Assembly (NCBI GenBank): GCA_903933395.1
Contig: CAIZKA010000147.1
Span: 1-36,901 of the forward strand
DNA: 36,901 nucleotides
Reading direction: 5' to 3'
Source of the DNA: an uncultured beta proteobacterium
Lineage (GTDB): Bacteria; Pseudomonadota; Gammaproteobacteria; Burkholderiales; Rhodocyclaceae
Shown here in pieces: positions 24,652 to 32,435 of this stretch (positions within the stretch are counted from its first letter, which is position 1; every line of letters starts with the position of its first letter). The notes below the pieces were generated by a model that saw only the letters and a list, made by a program, of their open reading frames with translations, was not told the origin of the DNA and searched no databases. Made by a program: the position numbers and the translations under genes.

Positions 24652-25308
24652 ATGAGCGAGCTTTTTGGAGCCCAGCACCGGGCCCTGCAGACGGAATTCG
24701 ACACCGGCAACATGGCCGACATGGTGAAGACGATCATCGTGCAGCAGGAAATTCCCGATGAGCACAAGGCCTTCATCGATACGCGCGACATGTTCTTCCT
24801 CACCACCATCGACCATCGCGGCTATCCCACGTGCTCCTACAAGGGCGGTGCACCGGGCTTTGTCAGGGTGGTGGACAGCAAAACCATCGCTTTTCCCAGC
24901 TATGACGGCAACGGCATGTTCCTTTCCATGGGCAACATAAACGCCAATGACAAGGTCGGCCTGCTGTTCATCGATTTCGAGACGCCCCATCGGGTACGCG
25001 TGCACGGCACCGCCAGCATCGACCGCGCCGACCCCCTGCTCGCGGAGTTCGTCGGCGCCGAACTGGTGGTGCGTGTCGCCATCACGGAAATCTTCATCAA
25101 CTGCCCGCGCTACATCCACCGCTACCGGCGCGTGATGACGTCCAAGTATGCGCCGCAGGCCGGCTGCGAAGTGCCGCCGCCACAGTGGAAGCGCATCGAC
25201 GCGCTGCAGGACGCGCTGCCGGATCGCGACAAGGACATCGCCGAAAGCCTGGGCGGCACCATCACGCCGGACGAATACGGGGCCCTGGTGATGAAGGGCG
25301 AGGGTTGA
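24652..25308 (+). CDS. Pyridoxamine 5'-phosphate oxidase-like flavin-binding protein
   Basis: A 218-residue split-barrel protein of the PNPOx-like superfamily: FIDTRDMFFLTTIDHRGYPTC, a flavin-contact stretch KGGAPGFVRVVD and GLLFIDFETPHRVRVHGTAS. The C-terminal half has INCPRYIHRYRRV, a pattern seen in the PPOX-class, FMN-dependent members. AGGAG precedes the ATG at 24652. Such proteins reduce or bind varied substrates with FMN or F420; the role here is unknown. Confidence 0.83.
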   Translation: MSELFGAQHRALQTEFDTGNMADMVKTIIVQQEIPDEHKAFIDTRDMFFLTTIDHRGYPTCSYKGGAPGFVRVVDSKTIAFPSYDGNGMFLSMGNINANDKVGLLFIDFETPHRVRVHGTASIDRADPLLAEFVGAELVVRVAITEIFINCPRYIHRYRRVMTSKYAPQAGCEVPPPQWKRIDALQDALPDRDKDIAESLGGTITPDEYGALVMKGEG

Positions 25309-25648
25309 TCTGCAAGCATCGCACCCGGCGCAGCGTTTCGGGCCGAAAGTACAACAAGGCGGCGCTTATTGGCCAGGGTACAACCCCGAGTGTGGAAAAA
25401 ATCCCGACGAGTCGAATCAAGCTCAGGCAGGCATCTACCCTGAGTTGTCCGGCCGGCAGACTCACGCACCGGGTATCCGGTCTGGCGCGTGGCGGGGAAG
25501 AAGCCGGCAGAAGCCACAGGATGGCTCGCATGAATCTACCCGAGGGGATCGACACGACTATTCAACGATGGTGGCAAACGCCTGCGCCTGCGCTCCGGAT
25601 CGTCCCGGTCCCGCAACTCCTGTGCGAACTAGGCAAATGGAACGGTTC
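25309..25648. other. Intergenic region, nothing recognisable
   Basis: About 340 bp between two convergent genes. I see no convincing ORF, repeat, RNA gene or strong terminator in it. Frames that cross it are not protein-like. Confidence 0.5.
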
Positions 25649-26269
25649 CTATTTTCTTAACCCGCGAGTGTTGTCCCCGGCGGCTTCGCCCGGCCCCTGC
25701 TTCCAGTCGAAAGCCAGGCTGCGCCACAGGTCGCGATAGTCGTAGTCGGTCTGCAAGGCCAGGTTTAGCCGGTTGTAGGAGGCAAAATCGCTCACCAGAT
25801 GCACGAGCTGGACAACGCCCTTGTCGCTCAGGCCGATGGCCCGCAAGCCGTCGACGTCCGCGTCCGTGACGGCCTTCGCATCGGCGTTCACCCTGAGTGC
25901 GAAATCGAGCAGGGTCTTCAGGCGCCTGTCCGTCGTCGTCGCGCTGCCCTGCGCGACCAGCGTCCTGACGTACTCCTCGCCGGTCTCCAGCCCGTAGTTG
26001 AGGATGGTGCAGAAAGCCGCCGTGCAGTAGGGACAGCCATTGGCCCTTGATACCAGGATGCCGACATGCTGGATTTCCGGCAGGGTCAATTCGCCCATCT
26101 GCCACAGCACTTTGGTGGCCCCGAGCTTGGCCTTGAAGAATTCCGGGAAATTCATCTCGATGAAAAAGTGGTTGGGCACTGCGCCTTCCATGGCCGTGAC
26201 CCACTCGAAGATTTCCCGGATGACGGGATCATCGATCGTATCGGGCTTCACCGTCTTGACTCGTGCCAT
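25649..26269 (-). CDS. AhpD/carboxymuconolactone decarboxylase-family protein
   Basis: A 206-residue helical protein with the CxxC redox motif NGCPYCTAAF (C79, C82), typical of the AhpD-like peroxidase group. GGAGG stands ahead of the ATG. It is the last gene of a minus-strand series with the cytochrome c/P460-like gene (104 bp upstream) and the heme-copper gene. A role in peroxide or nitrosative stress would fit that context but is inference. Confidence 0.85.
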   Translation of the reverse strand: MARVKTVKPDTIDDPVIREIFEWVTAMEGAVPNHFFIEMNFPEFFKAKLGATKVLWQMGELTLPEIQHVGILVSRANGCPYCTAAFCTILNYGLETGEEYVRTLVAQGSATTTDRRLKTLLDFALRVNADAKAVTDADVDGLRAIGLSDKGVVQLVHLVSDFASYNRLNLALQTDYDYRDLWRSLAFDWKQGPGEAAGDNTRGLRK

Positions 26270-26373
26270 GGCTGTTTTCCTCCGCCTGTTGAACTATGTG
26301 GCCGCGCTCCGCCGCATATCGGCCCGAGCCATTGAAAGCGTGCGATGCGACCCTGCCCGCCAGGACAGCCCGC

Positions 26374-27165
26374 CTATCTGGCTTCGGCGAGCTGCTTGAG
26401 CGTGAAGGTGTAGCTGGTGGTATCGAGCGGCTTGTGGCAGGCGAGGCACTCGGCCTGGTTGGCGCCGGGCCGGTGCTGCTTGTCCGTGGTGAATACCGCG
26501 TAGTTCCAGTCGCCGTTGCGCAGCATTTCAGGAATATCCTTGCCCCACCCTGCATCGCGCGCCATCGCCGTGAAGAACAGCAGCTTGTCGGCGACAAAGA
26601 AACCGTCGCCGCCCGTGACCGGCTTGCTGTCGGCGTCGAGTTTTGCGGCATGGACCTCGGCGAACAGCACCGATCCGTCGGGCAGGGACTTGCCGGCCTT
26701 CGCCGCATCGACCGCAAGCTTGTTGGCGTAGTAGTAGCGGACCTGCTTGGTTACCGGGAAATTGATGGTGTGGTACTTGATGAAGCTGTCCTTGTAGCCT
26801 TCGGGAAAACTCACGGCGGTCTTCGCCACGTTGGACAGAAACGCGGACTTGCTTCCTGTCGCAGCACCCGGCTGCGCGGCAAACCACGCAGCGACGTTGG
26901 CGATGTCGTCGGCACTCAACTGCGCGGCGATGGCGTTCATGATCGCGTTCTTGCGCGAGCCGTCCTTGAGCGCCTTCAACTGCGATTCGAGATAGCCCGT
27001 TCTTTGCGCAGCAAGGTTGGGGATGGTATCGCTCACGCTGACGCCGTTTGCACCGTGGCAGGCCGCGCACACCGTGGCGACCTTGGCCTTGCCGGCTTCC
27101 GGGTCGGCAGCATGTGCGGCCGTCGCAAAAGCCAGCACGAGTACAACTCCGGACAGTTTCTTCAT
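26374..27165 (-). CDS. Cytochrome c / cytochrome P460-like fusion protein
   Basis: A 263-residue periplasmic protein with a signal peptide (to AHAA). Residues 21-100 are a class I cytochrome c with CAACH (C33, C36, H37). Residues 115-263 resemble cytochrome P460, with AGKSLPDGSVLFAEV and the heme motif CLACHKPLDTTSYTFT (C240, C243, H244). True P460 oxidises hydroxylamine and NO with a lysine-heme cross-link. Aligning from memory with Nitrosomonas europaea P460, the lysine of VKEL is replaced here by A169, so the cross-link is probably absent. GGGAG precedes the ATG. It lies downstream of a heme-copper gene on the same strand, 157 bp away. Confidence 0.82.
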   Translation of the reverse strand: MKKLSGVVLVLAFATAAHAADPEAGKAKVATVCAACHGANGVSVSDTIPNLAAQRTGYLESQLKALKDGSRKNAIMNAIAAQLSADDIANVAAWFAAQPGAATGSKSAFLSNVAKTAVSFPEGYKDSFIKYHTINFPVTKQVRYYYANKLAVDAAKAGKSLPDGSVLFAEVHAAKLDADSKPVTGGDGFFVADKLLFFTAMARDAGWGKDIPEMLRNGDWNYAVFTTDKQHRPGANQAECLACHKPLDTTSYTFTLKQLAEAR

Positions 27166-27322
27166 GGCTTGCTCCCGGTTCGAGGATGGAATGAAAGCGC
27201 AACGACCGGGTGGAAGTATCCGCGCCCGGACGGCCACGGTCAATGCCGATCGAGGCCAAAAATCCCCTACTTCCGGTGCGCCCTTTACGCGGCTACGACA
27301 GGCCGCAGGAGCCGTTCACACG

Positions 27323-28657
27323 TTATCGCCGCTGCCAGCGCGCCATCGCCTTGAGGCAGACCAGCACGAACATGATGCCGCCGATGACGGCGATCAGGCC
27401 GCCGAGGCCCATCATGCCCATGCCGATCTTCTGCGGCAGCGTGGTCAGCGCCTGCTCGGCACCGGCCACCTTGCGCTGCACGCCGTAGCCGCCCGACCAG
27501 GCCAGGCCGAGGATATGAATCAACTGACCGCCGCCATACACATAGGGCTGCCAGCGCGCCATGCGGCCCTCGACCGCGCCGAAGCCGAGCTGCGGCAGCA
27601 GCACGTAGGCGAGGCCCATGAAAGCCAGCGTCACACCGACCGTGGAGCCGTGATAGTGCGCCGGGATCACCACGTTCACGCCCTGGATCATGTAGGCCAG
27701 CACGCCGCCGACGGCGAACAGGGAGAAGGAGGCGATGAAGGCCGACTTGGCCGCGTCGGGTGCCGCCTTGCGCGTCGCCCACAGGCTGAGGAAGCCGACC
27801 AGGATCAGCGGCGCCATGTAGGGATGGCCCCAGATCATCAGCTTGGCGAAGAGCTCCATGTGTGGCAGTTCGCCGGCGGGAATCGTGAAGTAGATCGCCG
27901 GCACCACCAGGAGAGGCAGCGCAGCGATCCAGAACATCGCCGACAGCGCGCGCGGGGATGCCACGACGGGCTGCCCAAGATGGGCAGCAATCCAAAGCCA
28001 GGCCACGACCATCAGGATCGCATGCTGGAACTGCAGGGTATGCCCGCCGCCCCAGAACAGGACTTCGAAATAAATCTTCTCCTCGATCTTCGGCACCACG
28101 ATCCAGGACCAGACAAAGGCCGCCAGCGCGAGAAAGCCCGCCACCGCGCCGAGAAAGGCACCGAGCTGTAGCGGCGCACCGAAAAAGGGCCGCGGCCAGG
28201 TGGTGAGCAGCGCACGCAACACCGCAAGACCGAAACCCGCGCCGCAAAGCCACAGCGAGGCGTAGAACACCGGCTGCTGCAGCACCGGAATGTAGTTGTT
28301 GAGCACCGGATCGGCGCCCGGCAGGAAGGGCGAAACCGTCATCACCGCGGTGCCCGTCGCCGCCAGCGCGAAGCCGCCCCAGCCCACCCAGGCGAAGCCA
28401 TCGCGCCCCAGCGCACTCCAGATCACCGCGGCGAAGGCCATGAACCATACCGCCACCGAAAGATCGACATGCACCACCAGCGCGGCGCGGAACATGTCCT
28501 TCAGCGGGAATATGTCCTGGATGCCCGGAGTGCGTGACAGCACCAGCAGAACGGCCAGCAGGCCGGAACCGATCAGCGCCAGCAGCCCCAACCACAGCCA
28601 TGCTTTGGCAAGGGTGTTTGCCGCTCCACCGGAAAGCCTTACGCTATGCGAATTCAC
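27323..28657 (-). CDS. Divergent heme-copper oxidoreductase subunit I-like protein (NOR-like)
   Basis: A 444-residue protein with about 12 membrane helices. Low-spin heme ligand H63 (VVHVDLS) and the pair H334/H336 (IPAHYHGSTVG) are clear. The CuB-helix histidine is H206 in FWGGGHTLQFQH; position +4 is F210, so there is no cross-linked tyrosine. I also find no adjacent HH pair: only H266 (ELPHME) and H278 (WGHPYM) are in that area. It therefore departs from normal oxidases, and from cNOR in its copper/iron site. It is usually annotated cbb3-type subunit I. GGAG five nt before GTG at 28657 sets the start. The SCO gene is divergent, 107 bp away. Confidence 0.8.
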   Translation of the reverse strand: MNSHSVRLSGGAANTLAKAWLWLGLLALIGSGLLAVLLVLSRTPGIQDIFPLKDMFRAALVVHVDLSVAVWFMAFAAVIWSALGRDGFAWVGWGGFALAATGTAVMTVSPFLPGADPVLNNYIPVLQQPVFYASLWLCGAGFGLAVLRALLTTWPRPFFGAPLQLGAFLGAVAGFLALAAFVWSWIVVPKIEEKIYFEVLFWGGGHTLQFQHAILMVVAWLWIAAHLGQPVVASPRALSAMFWIAALPLLVVPAIYFTIPAGELPHMELFAKLMIWGHPYMAPLILVGFLSLWATRKAAPDAAKSAFIASFSLFAVGGVLAYMIQGVNVVIPAHYHGSTVGVTLAFMGLAYVLLPQLGFGAVEGRMARWQPYVYGGGQLIHILGLAWSGGYGVQRKVAGAEQALTTLPQKIGMGMMGLGGLIAVIGGIMFVLVCLKAMARWQRR

Positions 28658-28764
28658 TATATCTCCGTGAAAAATACTGAAGTATACGGCAATGGCCGGC
28701 GGCAAACGCTGTACACTGGCAGCCGCATAAACTCCCTCGCGAACTCCCTCCCGTTTTGAATCCC

Positions 28765-29346
28765 ATGAAGCTGTTGTCGACCCTGTTTTTCAGCCTCGCG
28801 CTGCTGCTCGCCGGATGCTCCGAGCCGAAGCAATTTGTCTCCACCGATATCTCGATGGTGGAATGGGGCAAGGACTTCAGCCTCACCGACCACAACGGCC
28901 AGCCGCGCCGCCTGGGAGATTTCAAGGGTAAGGTGGTGATCCTGTTCTTCGGCTACACCCAGTGTCCCGACGTCTGCCCCACCACGCTGTCGACCCTGCG
29001 CGAAACCATGACGCTGCTCGGCGACGATGCCAAACGGGTACAGGTGCTGTTCGCCACGGTGGACCCGGCGCGCGACACTCCGCAACTGCTGGCCCAGTAT
29101 GTGCCGGCCTTCCACCCGAGCTTCCTCGGCCTGTACGGAGACGAAAAGGCCATCGCCGCGGTGGCCAAAGACTTCAAGGTGTTCTACGCCAAGCAGCCGG
29201 GCTCGACGCCGGGCAGCTACAGCGTCGACCACTCCACCGGCAGCTTTGCCTTCGACGCGCAGGGAAAGCTGAGGCTGCTGCTGCGCCACGGCGAAACGCC
29301 CGCCAACGTCGCTGCCGACCTCAAGCTGCTGCTGGCCGGGAAATAA
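28765..29346 (+). CDS. SCO-family lipoprotein copper chaperone
   Basis: A 193-residue protein with a lipobox (LALLLAGC, C18) and a thioredoxin-like SCO domain. Copper ligands are C67-x3-C71 (YTQCPDVCPTT) and H155 (YSVDHST). It would help assemble copper centres or manage redox on the outer face of the inner membrane. It is divergent from the second heme-copper gene and is probably functionally paired with it. There is no good SD sequence; TTG at 28756 is an alternative start. Confidence 0.88.
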   Translation: MKLLSTLFFSLALLLAGCSEPKQFVSTDISMVEWGKDFSLTDHNGQPRRLGDFKGKVVILFFGYTQCPDVCPTTLSTLRETMTLLGDDAKRVQVLFATVDPARDTPQLLAQYVPAFHPSFLGLYGDEKAIAAVAKDFKVFYAKQPGSTPGSYSVDHSTGSFAFDAQGKLRLLLRHGETPANVAADLKLLLAGK

Positions 29347-29362
29347 ACCCCAAGGATCCCCG

Positions 29363-29803
29363 ATGAAACAATGCGCACTTCTTCTGCTTGCCTGCCTAGC
29401 GCTCCCGGTCTCCGCCGCGGAGCCCGCAAAGGACGCCGCCAAGCCGCCCATCAACCTCGACATCGGCACGCCGCCGGTCATTGTCGTCAAGCATGCCCTG
29501 GCGCAGCGCACTTCGCGCCTGGTGCGCTTTTACGAAGCCGGCGAGATCGGCCTGGGCCAGGATGGCTTCATCTACCTGCGCGACAGCGCAAAAATGTCGC
29601 TGGCAAAACGTCAGATCGCGGAAAAACTGATTGATGCGGAAAACGAAGAACGCAAGGCACTGATCCAGGCTCTGGCCGACAGTAATGGCCGGCGCAACGA
29701 CGAGGCCGAAGTTTGGGTACTGATGCGCGAACGCTGGCAAAAGCAGTGGAAGTCCGGCTGGTGGCTGCGCGACGCCGAGGGCAATTGGAGCAAGAAACCC
29801 TGA
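29363..29803 (+). CDS. DUF1318/YdbL-like secreted protein
   Basis: A 146-residue protein with a signal peptide (MKQCALLLLACLALPVSA). The core EAGEIGLGQDGFIYLRD, then a helix with ENEERKALIQALADSNG, resembles the DUF1318 (YdbL) family. It ends with a Trp-rich tail, WKSGWWLRDAEGNWSKKP. AAGGA precedes the ATG, 16 bp after the SCO gene. Function unknown. The last 59 bp of the gene recur at 31149-31207. Confidence 0.75.
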   Translation: MKQCALLLLACLALPVSAAEPAKDAAKPPINLDIGTPPVIVVKHALAQRTSRLVRFYEAGEIGLGQDGFIYLRDSAKMSLAKRQIAEKLIDAENEERKALIQALADSNGRRNDEAEVWVLMRERWQKQWKSGWWLRDAEGNWSKKP

Positions 29804-30110
29804 CTCCTTCGTGAGGAGCGCTTATCGGCGATTGACGGATCGCGGCGCATCGGGGTACGGCCGCCTCTCTCGGCATCGGTCGCAAGAACCCGCTCGCAAT
29901 CCAACTGGCGGGGTAACAAGCAAGCCGCCGTGGTCTCAGCGCCGACTTTTCAGGGGGTCACGGACCCAAGGGTCCGTGCTGCGGGGATTGAGCAAACAGG
30001 ACCGACAAAAACTAAAGACTATTTTCTGACAAGAGCATGATGACCGGCCAAGTGGTGCAATTTTTCGCTATCCTAGGCTTGTCAAGATTTCCACTCTAAG
30101 GGGGTATGAG
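29804..30110. other. Intergenic region with one strong palindrome
   Basis: About 307 bp with no gene. It contains CACGGACCC-AA-GGGTCCGTG (29959-29978), a perfect 9-bp hairpin without a T-run, and an AT-richer stretch before 30111 that probably holds the promoter of the EB_dh gene. Confidence 0.5.
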
Positions 30111-31010
30111 ATGAAAACGAAAATTGGCTGTTTCGCCGCATTCGGAGTCCTGCTTGGCTTTGGCTCTCAGCTTGCGCATGCTGCACCCGACTGGAGCCAG
30201 GTTGAAAAGCGCGATATTCCGGTCTTCCACCCCGGTGTCGTATCGCACGAGTGGATCATGAAAAAGTCTAGCCATAGCGGACGGACCGGTCTCACCAAGG
30301 GCGAAAGCTGCATCGCCTGCCACGAAGGCAAAAACGGTTTCGATATCGATTTGAAGAAGTTGGCCAGCAAGGAGTTGGAGCCGGTGGGCGCCCCGAAGAC
30401 CATGATCTTCCCGGTTACCGTGCAGTCCGTCTTCGACGATGCCAATCTGTATATCCGCCTGACCTTCAAGGCGCCGGCCGATGCGGCTGCCGAGGCATCC
30501 CGGGAAGATACATCGCCCAAGCACGAAGTGAAGGCGGCCATCATGCTGGGCAGCCCGCAGATCGAACACGTCACACAACACGGCTGCTGGCTGTCTTGCC
30601 ATAGTGATGTCCGCTCGATGCCGGGCGCCGATCCGAAGAAAAAGAAATACGTAGAACACGGCGACTTGGCTGGCGGTGCCTTCTACGACTACATCCAGTG
30701 GAAAAGCGGCGAAGCCGGCAAGGGTGCAACGCAGGTCGACGGCCATGTCACCAACGAGCGGGTAAACAAGGGCGGCAAGTCTCTGGTCAAGGCCGAGGGC
30801 GACGTCAAAGACGGCGTCTATACCGTCACATTCACGCGCAAGCTCAGCGGCAACAATGCCGATGGCGACCTAGCGCTCGCTGCAGGCCAGACCATCGCGT
30901 TCGGTATCGCGATTCACACCGACAAGACAGTGTGGCGTTTCCACCATGTCTCCATGGGTTATACCTTGGGGCTGCGCGCACCAGGCGACATCAAGGCGAT
31001 CAAGCAGTAA
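30111..31010 (+). CDS. EB_dh-type periplasmic heme protein with CxxCH and CX3CH motifs
   Basis: A 299-residue exported protein with signal peptide (to QLAHAA). CIACH (C67, C70, H71) is a canonical heme c site; GCWLSCH (C159-x3-C163-H164) has three residues between the cysteines. The rest resembles the ethylbenzene-dehydrogenase-related heme-binding domain: VTVQSVFDDANLYIRLTF and a C-terminal WRFHHVSMGYTLG with possible Met/His heme ligands. Such proteins shuttle electrons in anaerobic respiration, but the partner is not in view. AGGGGG lies before the ATG at 30111. An intact gene without visible defects. Confidence 0.78.
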   Translation: MKTKIGCFAAFGVLLGFGSQLAHAAPDWSQVEKRDIPVFHPGVVSHEWIMKKSSHSGRTGLTKGESCIACHEGKNGFDIDLKKLASKELEPVGAPKTMIFPVTVQSVFDDANLYIRLTFKAPADAAAEASREDTSPKHEVKAAIMLGSPQIEHVTQHGCWLSCHSDVRSMPGADPKKKKYVEHGDLAGGAFYDYIQWKSGEAGKGATQVDGHVTNERVNKGGKSLVKAEGDVKDGVYTVTFTRKLSGNNADGDLALAAGQTIAFGIAIHTDKTVWRFHHVSMGYTLGLRAPGDIKAIKQ

Positions 31011-31148
31011 GAGCCGGCCCCGTTTGATTGGACAGAATTTTCACGGAGATAAGTGGAGCCCTGCGGGATAGCGTTATCTACGGCGCGGCCTGCCGAAAGG
31101 TCCCCTAGACCGTAGGTGGGCTGCGCGGTGGGTAACGCGGTCATCTGT

Positions 31149-31207
31149 AGTGGAAGTCCGGTTGGTGGCTGCGCGACGCCGAGGGCCAGTGGAGCAGGAA
31201 GCCCTGA
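31149..31207 (+). pseudogene. 3' fragment of a DUF1318-like gene paralogous to 29363-29803
   Basis: 59 bp matching 29745-29803 with about five differences, encoding the tail KSGWWLRDAEGQWSRKP and stop. The upstream sequence does not match and no start is present. Two changes are silent and the others alter N to Q and K to R. It looks like the remnant of a second gene copy, with the EB_dh gene now between the two. Confidence 0.75.
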
Positions 31208-31294
31208 TCCCTTTCCGCGATCTTCATAGGTGATGCCGGCGGCCTGTCGTTCCGATTCGGCGCGAAGTCGTTCAGGGTGCTTCTGGCCGGGGAC

Positions 31295-31591
31295 TCATGC
31301 ATTGCTGTCCGCCGGCTTGCTCTGCTCGTCGTAGCGCGACAGCGTCGCGCCGGCCGCGGCGAGGTGTTCGCGCAAATACTTGATTTCGGTTTTCCCCAGT
31401 TCGTTGCCGTGATGGGGGTGGTGCACCGTGAACTCGTGCCGGTTGAGGACCACGCGAAAGCGCGCGCCATGGCCCGGTTCGATGCTGGCGCCGAGGTGAC
31501 GCAGCAGTGACTCGATTTCGCGCCATTGCACGTTGCTGCTGATCGGGTCGTGGAATATTGCCTGCAGGACGTTGCGGTGCTTGTTGCTCAT
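31295..31591 (-). CDS. HicA-like toxin family protein without visible antitoxin
   Basis: A 98-residue protein: IFHDPISSNVQWREIESLLRHLGA, then RFRVVLNRHEFTVHHPHHG with the histidine expected of the HicA double-stranded-RNA-binding fold, then a C-terminal helix. GGAGG precedes the ATG. A classical hicA (mRNA interferase) is paired with hicB, but no hicB is visible on either side, so this may be a solitary homologue with another role. Confidence 0.7.
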   Translation of the reverse strand: MSNKHRNVLQAIFHDPISSNVQWREIESLLRHLGASIEPGHGARFRVVLNRHEFTVHHPHHGNELGKTEIKYLREHLAAAGATLSRYDEQSKPADSNA

Positions 31592-31763
31592 GGCCGGCCT
31601 CCCGGTCGATCGCGATCCTGTAACGATACATCAGCGCAGCGCCAATCGGCCAGCGACCCGATACGCATCAGGGATGGCAGAAGGACCTGATGTATTCCAG
31701 CCCCACTACAAAACAGGGTCGCCCCACAACTATAATTTGCAGCTTTCAAGGCAGGCCCGCATC

Positions 31764-32273
31764 ATGAAGCGTCATCCGTTTTTTCTTTCGCTGCTGGGAC
31801 TTGCCGGCTGCATGCAGCAGGCAAGCGATCAGGAATCCTACCTTCCGCGCTACACGGGCAGCGCGCCGTGGACCATCAACGGGGCGCGACCGGGCATGAC
31901 GCTGGACGAAGTGCGGCAAAAACACGGGGAGCCGACTCGGTCCATTGGCACACCGCCGACGAGCTACATTTGGGAATCAACATCCTGGCGAACGCTTTTC
32001 GTGACCGTGGATGCGAACGGCCGCATTGTGCAGGTATCGGGCAATGCCCTGATGGCGGGCGACCAGACCATACTCAGCGGGAGCGTCAGCGATGCCGATG
32101 TCAAAGCCGTGCTCGGCGCCGGCGACGTCTCCAAGTCCACAGAATCCGGGTCATTCGTCATCCCGACACCGGGAAAGGTGGTCGGCACCCATCACCGCTA
32201 TCGCAACGGCAACGTGACCTTCGGTTTTTCCCTGACGAAAGAACAGGGTCTGCGCGACATCACGGCCGAGTAG
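31764..32273 (+). CDS. Lipoprotein with SmpA/OmlA-like domain
   Basis: A 169-residue protein with lipobox LLGLAGC. The mature part has INGARPGMTLDEVRQKHGEPT, close to the SmpA/BamE-type motif (G-M-T-x-x-V-x-x-x-x-G-x-P), then beta strands. Such small outer-membrane lipoproteins often help the BAM complex or the envelope. The role here is unassigned. The SD before ATG 31764 is weak. Confidence 0.72.
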   Translation: MKRHPFFLSLLGLAGCMQQASDQESYLPRYTGSAPWTINGARPGMTLDEVRQKHGEPTRSIGTPPTSYIWESTSWRTLFVTVDANGRIVQVSGNALMAGDQTILSGSVSDADVKAVLGAGDVSKSTESGSFVIPTPGKVVGTHHRYRNGNVTFGFSLTKEQGLRDITAE

Positions 32274-32435
32274 CCGGCACGCAAGTCCTCAGAGCTTGCG
32301 AAGAAATCGTAGCGAGCGGGCTGCAGCGGGGTGCGGCCGGAGCGCAGCTGCCGGAACGTATGTTGTTATACGTGAGGATAGCGAGCACCGCCCAAGCCCC
32401 GATCCAGCACGCGCAGTAGATTTATTCACAAGCTC

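Noticed and set aside
29959-29978. Palindrome CACGGACCC/GGGTCCGTG as a terminator of the SCO/DUF1318 operon
   Set aside because: It is 156 bp beyond the stop and has no T-run; kept only as a note in the intergenic entry.
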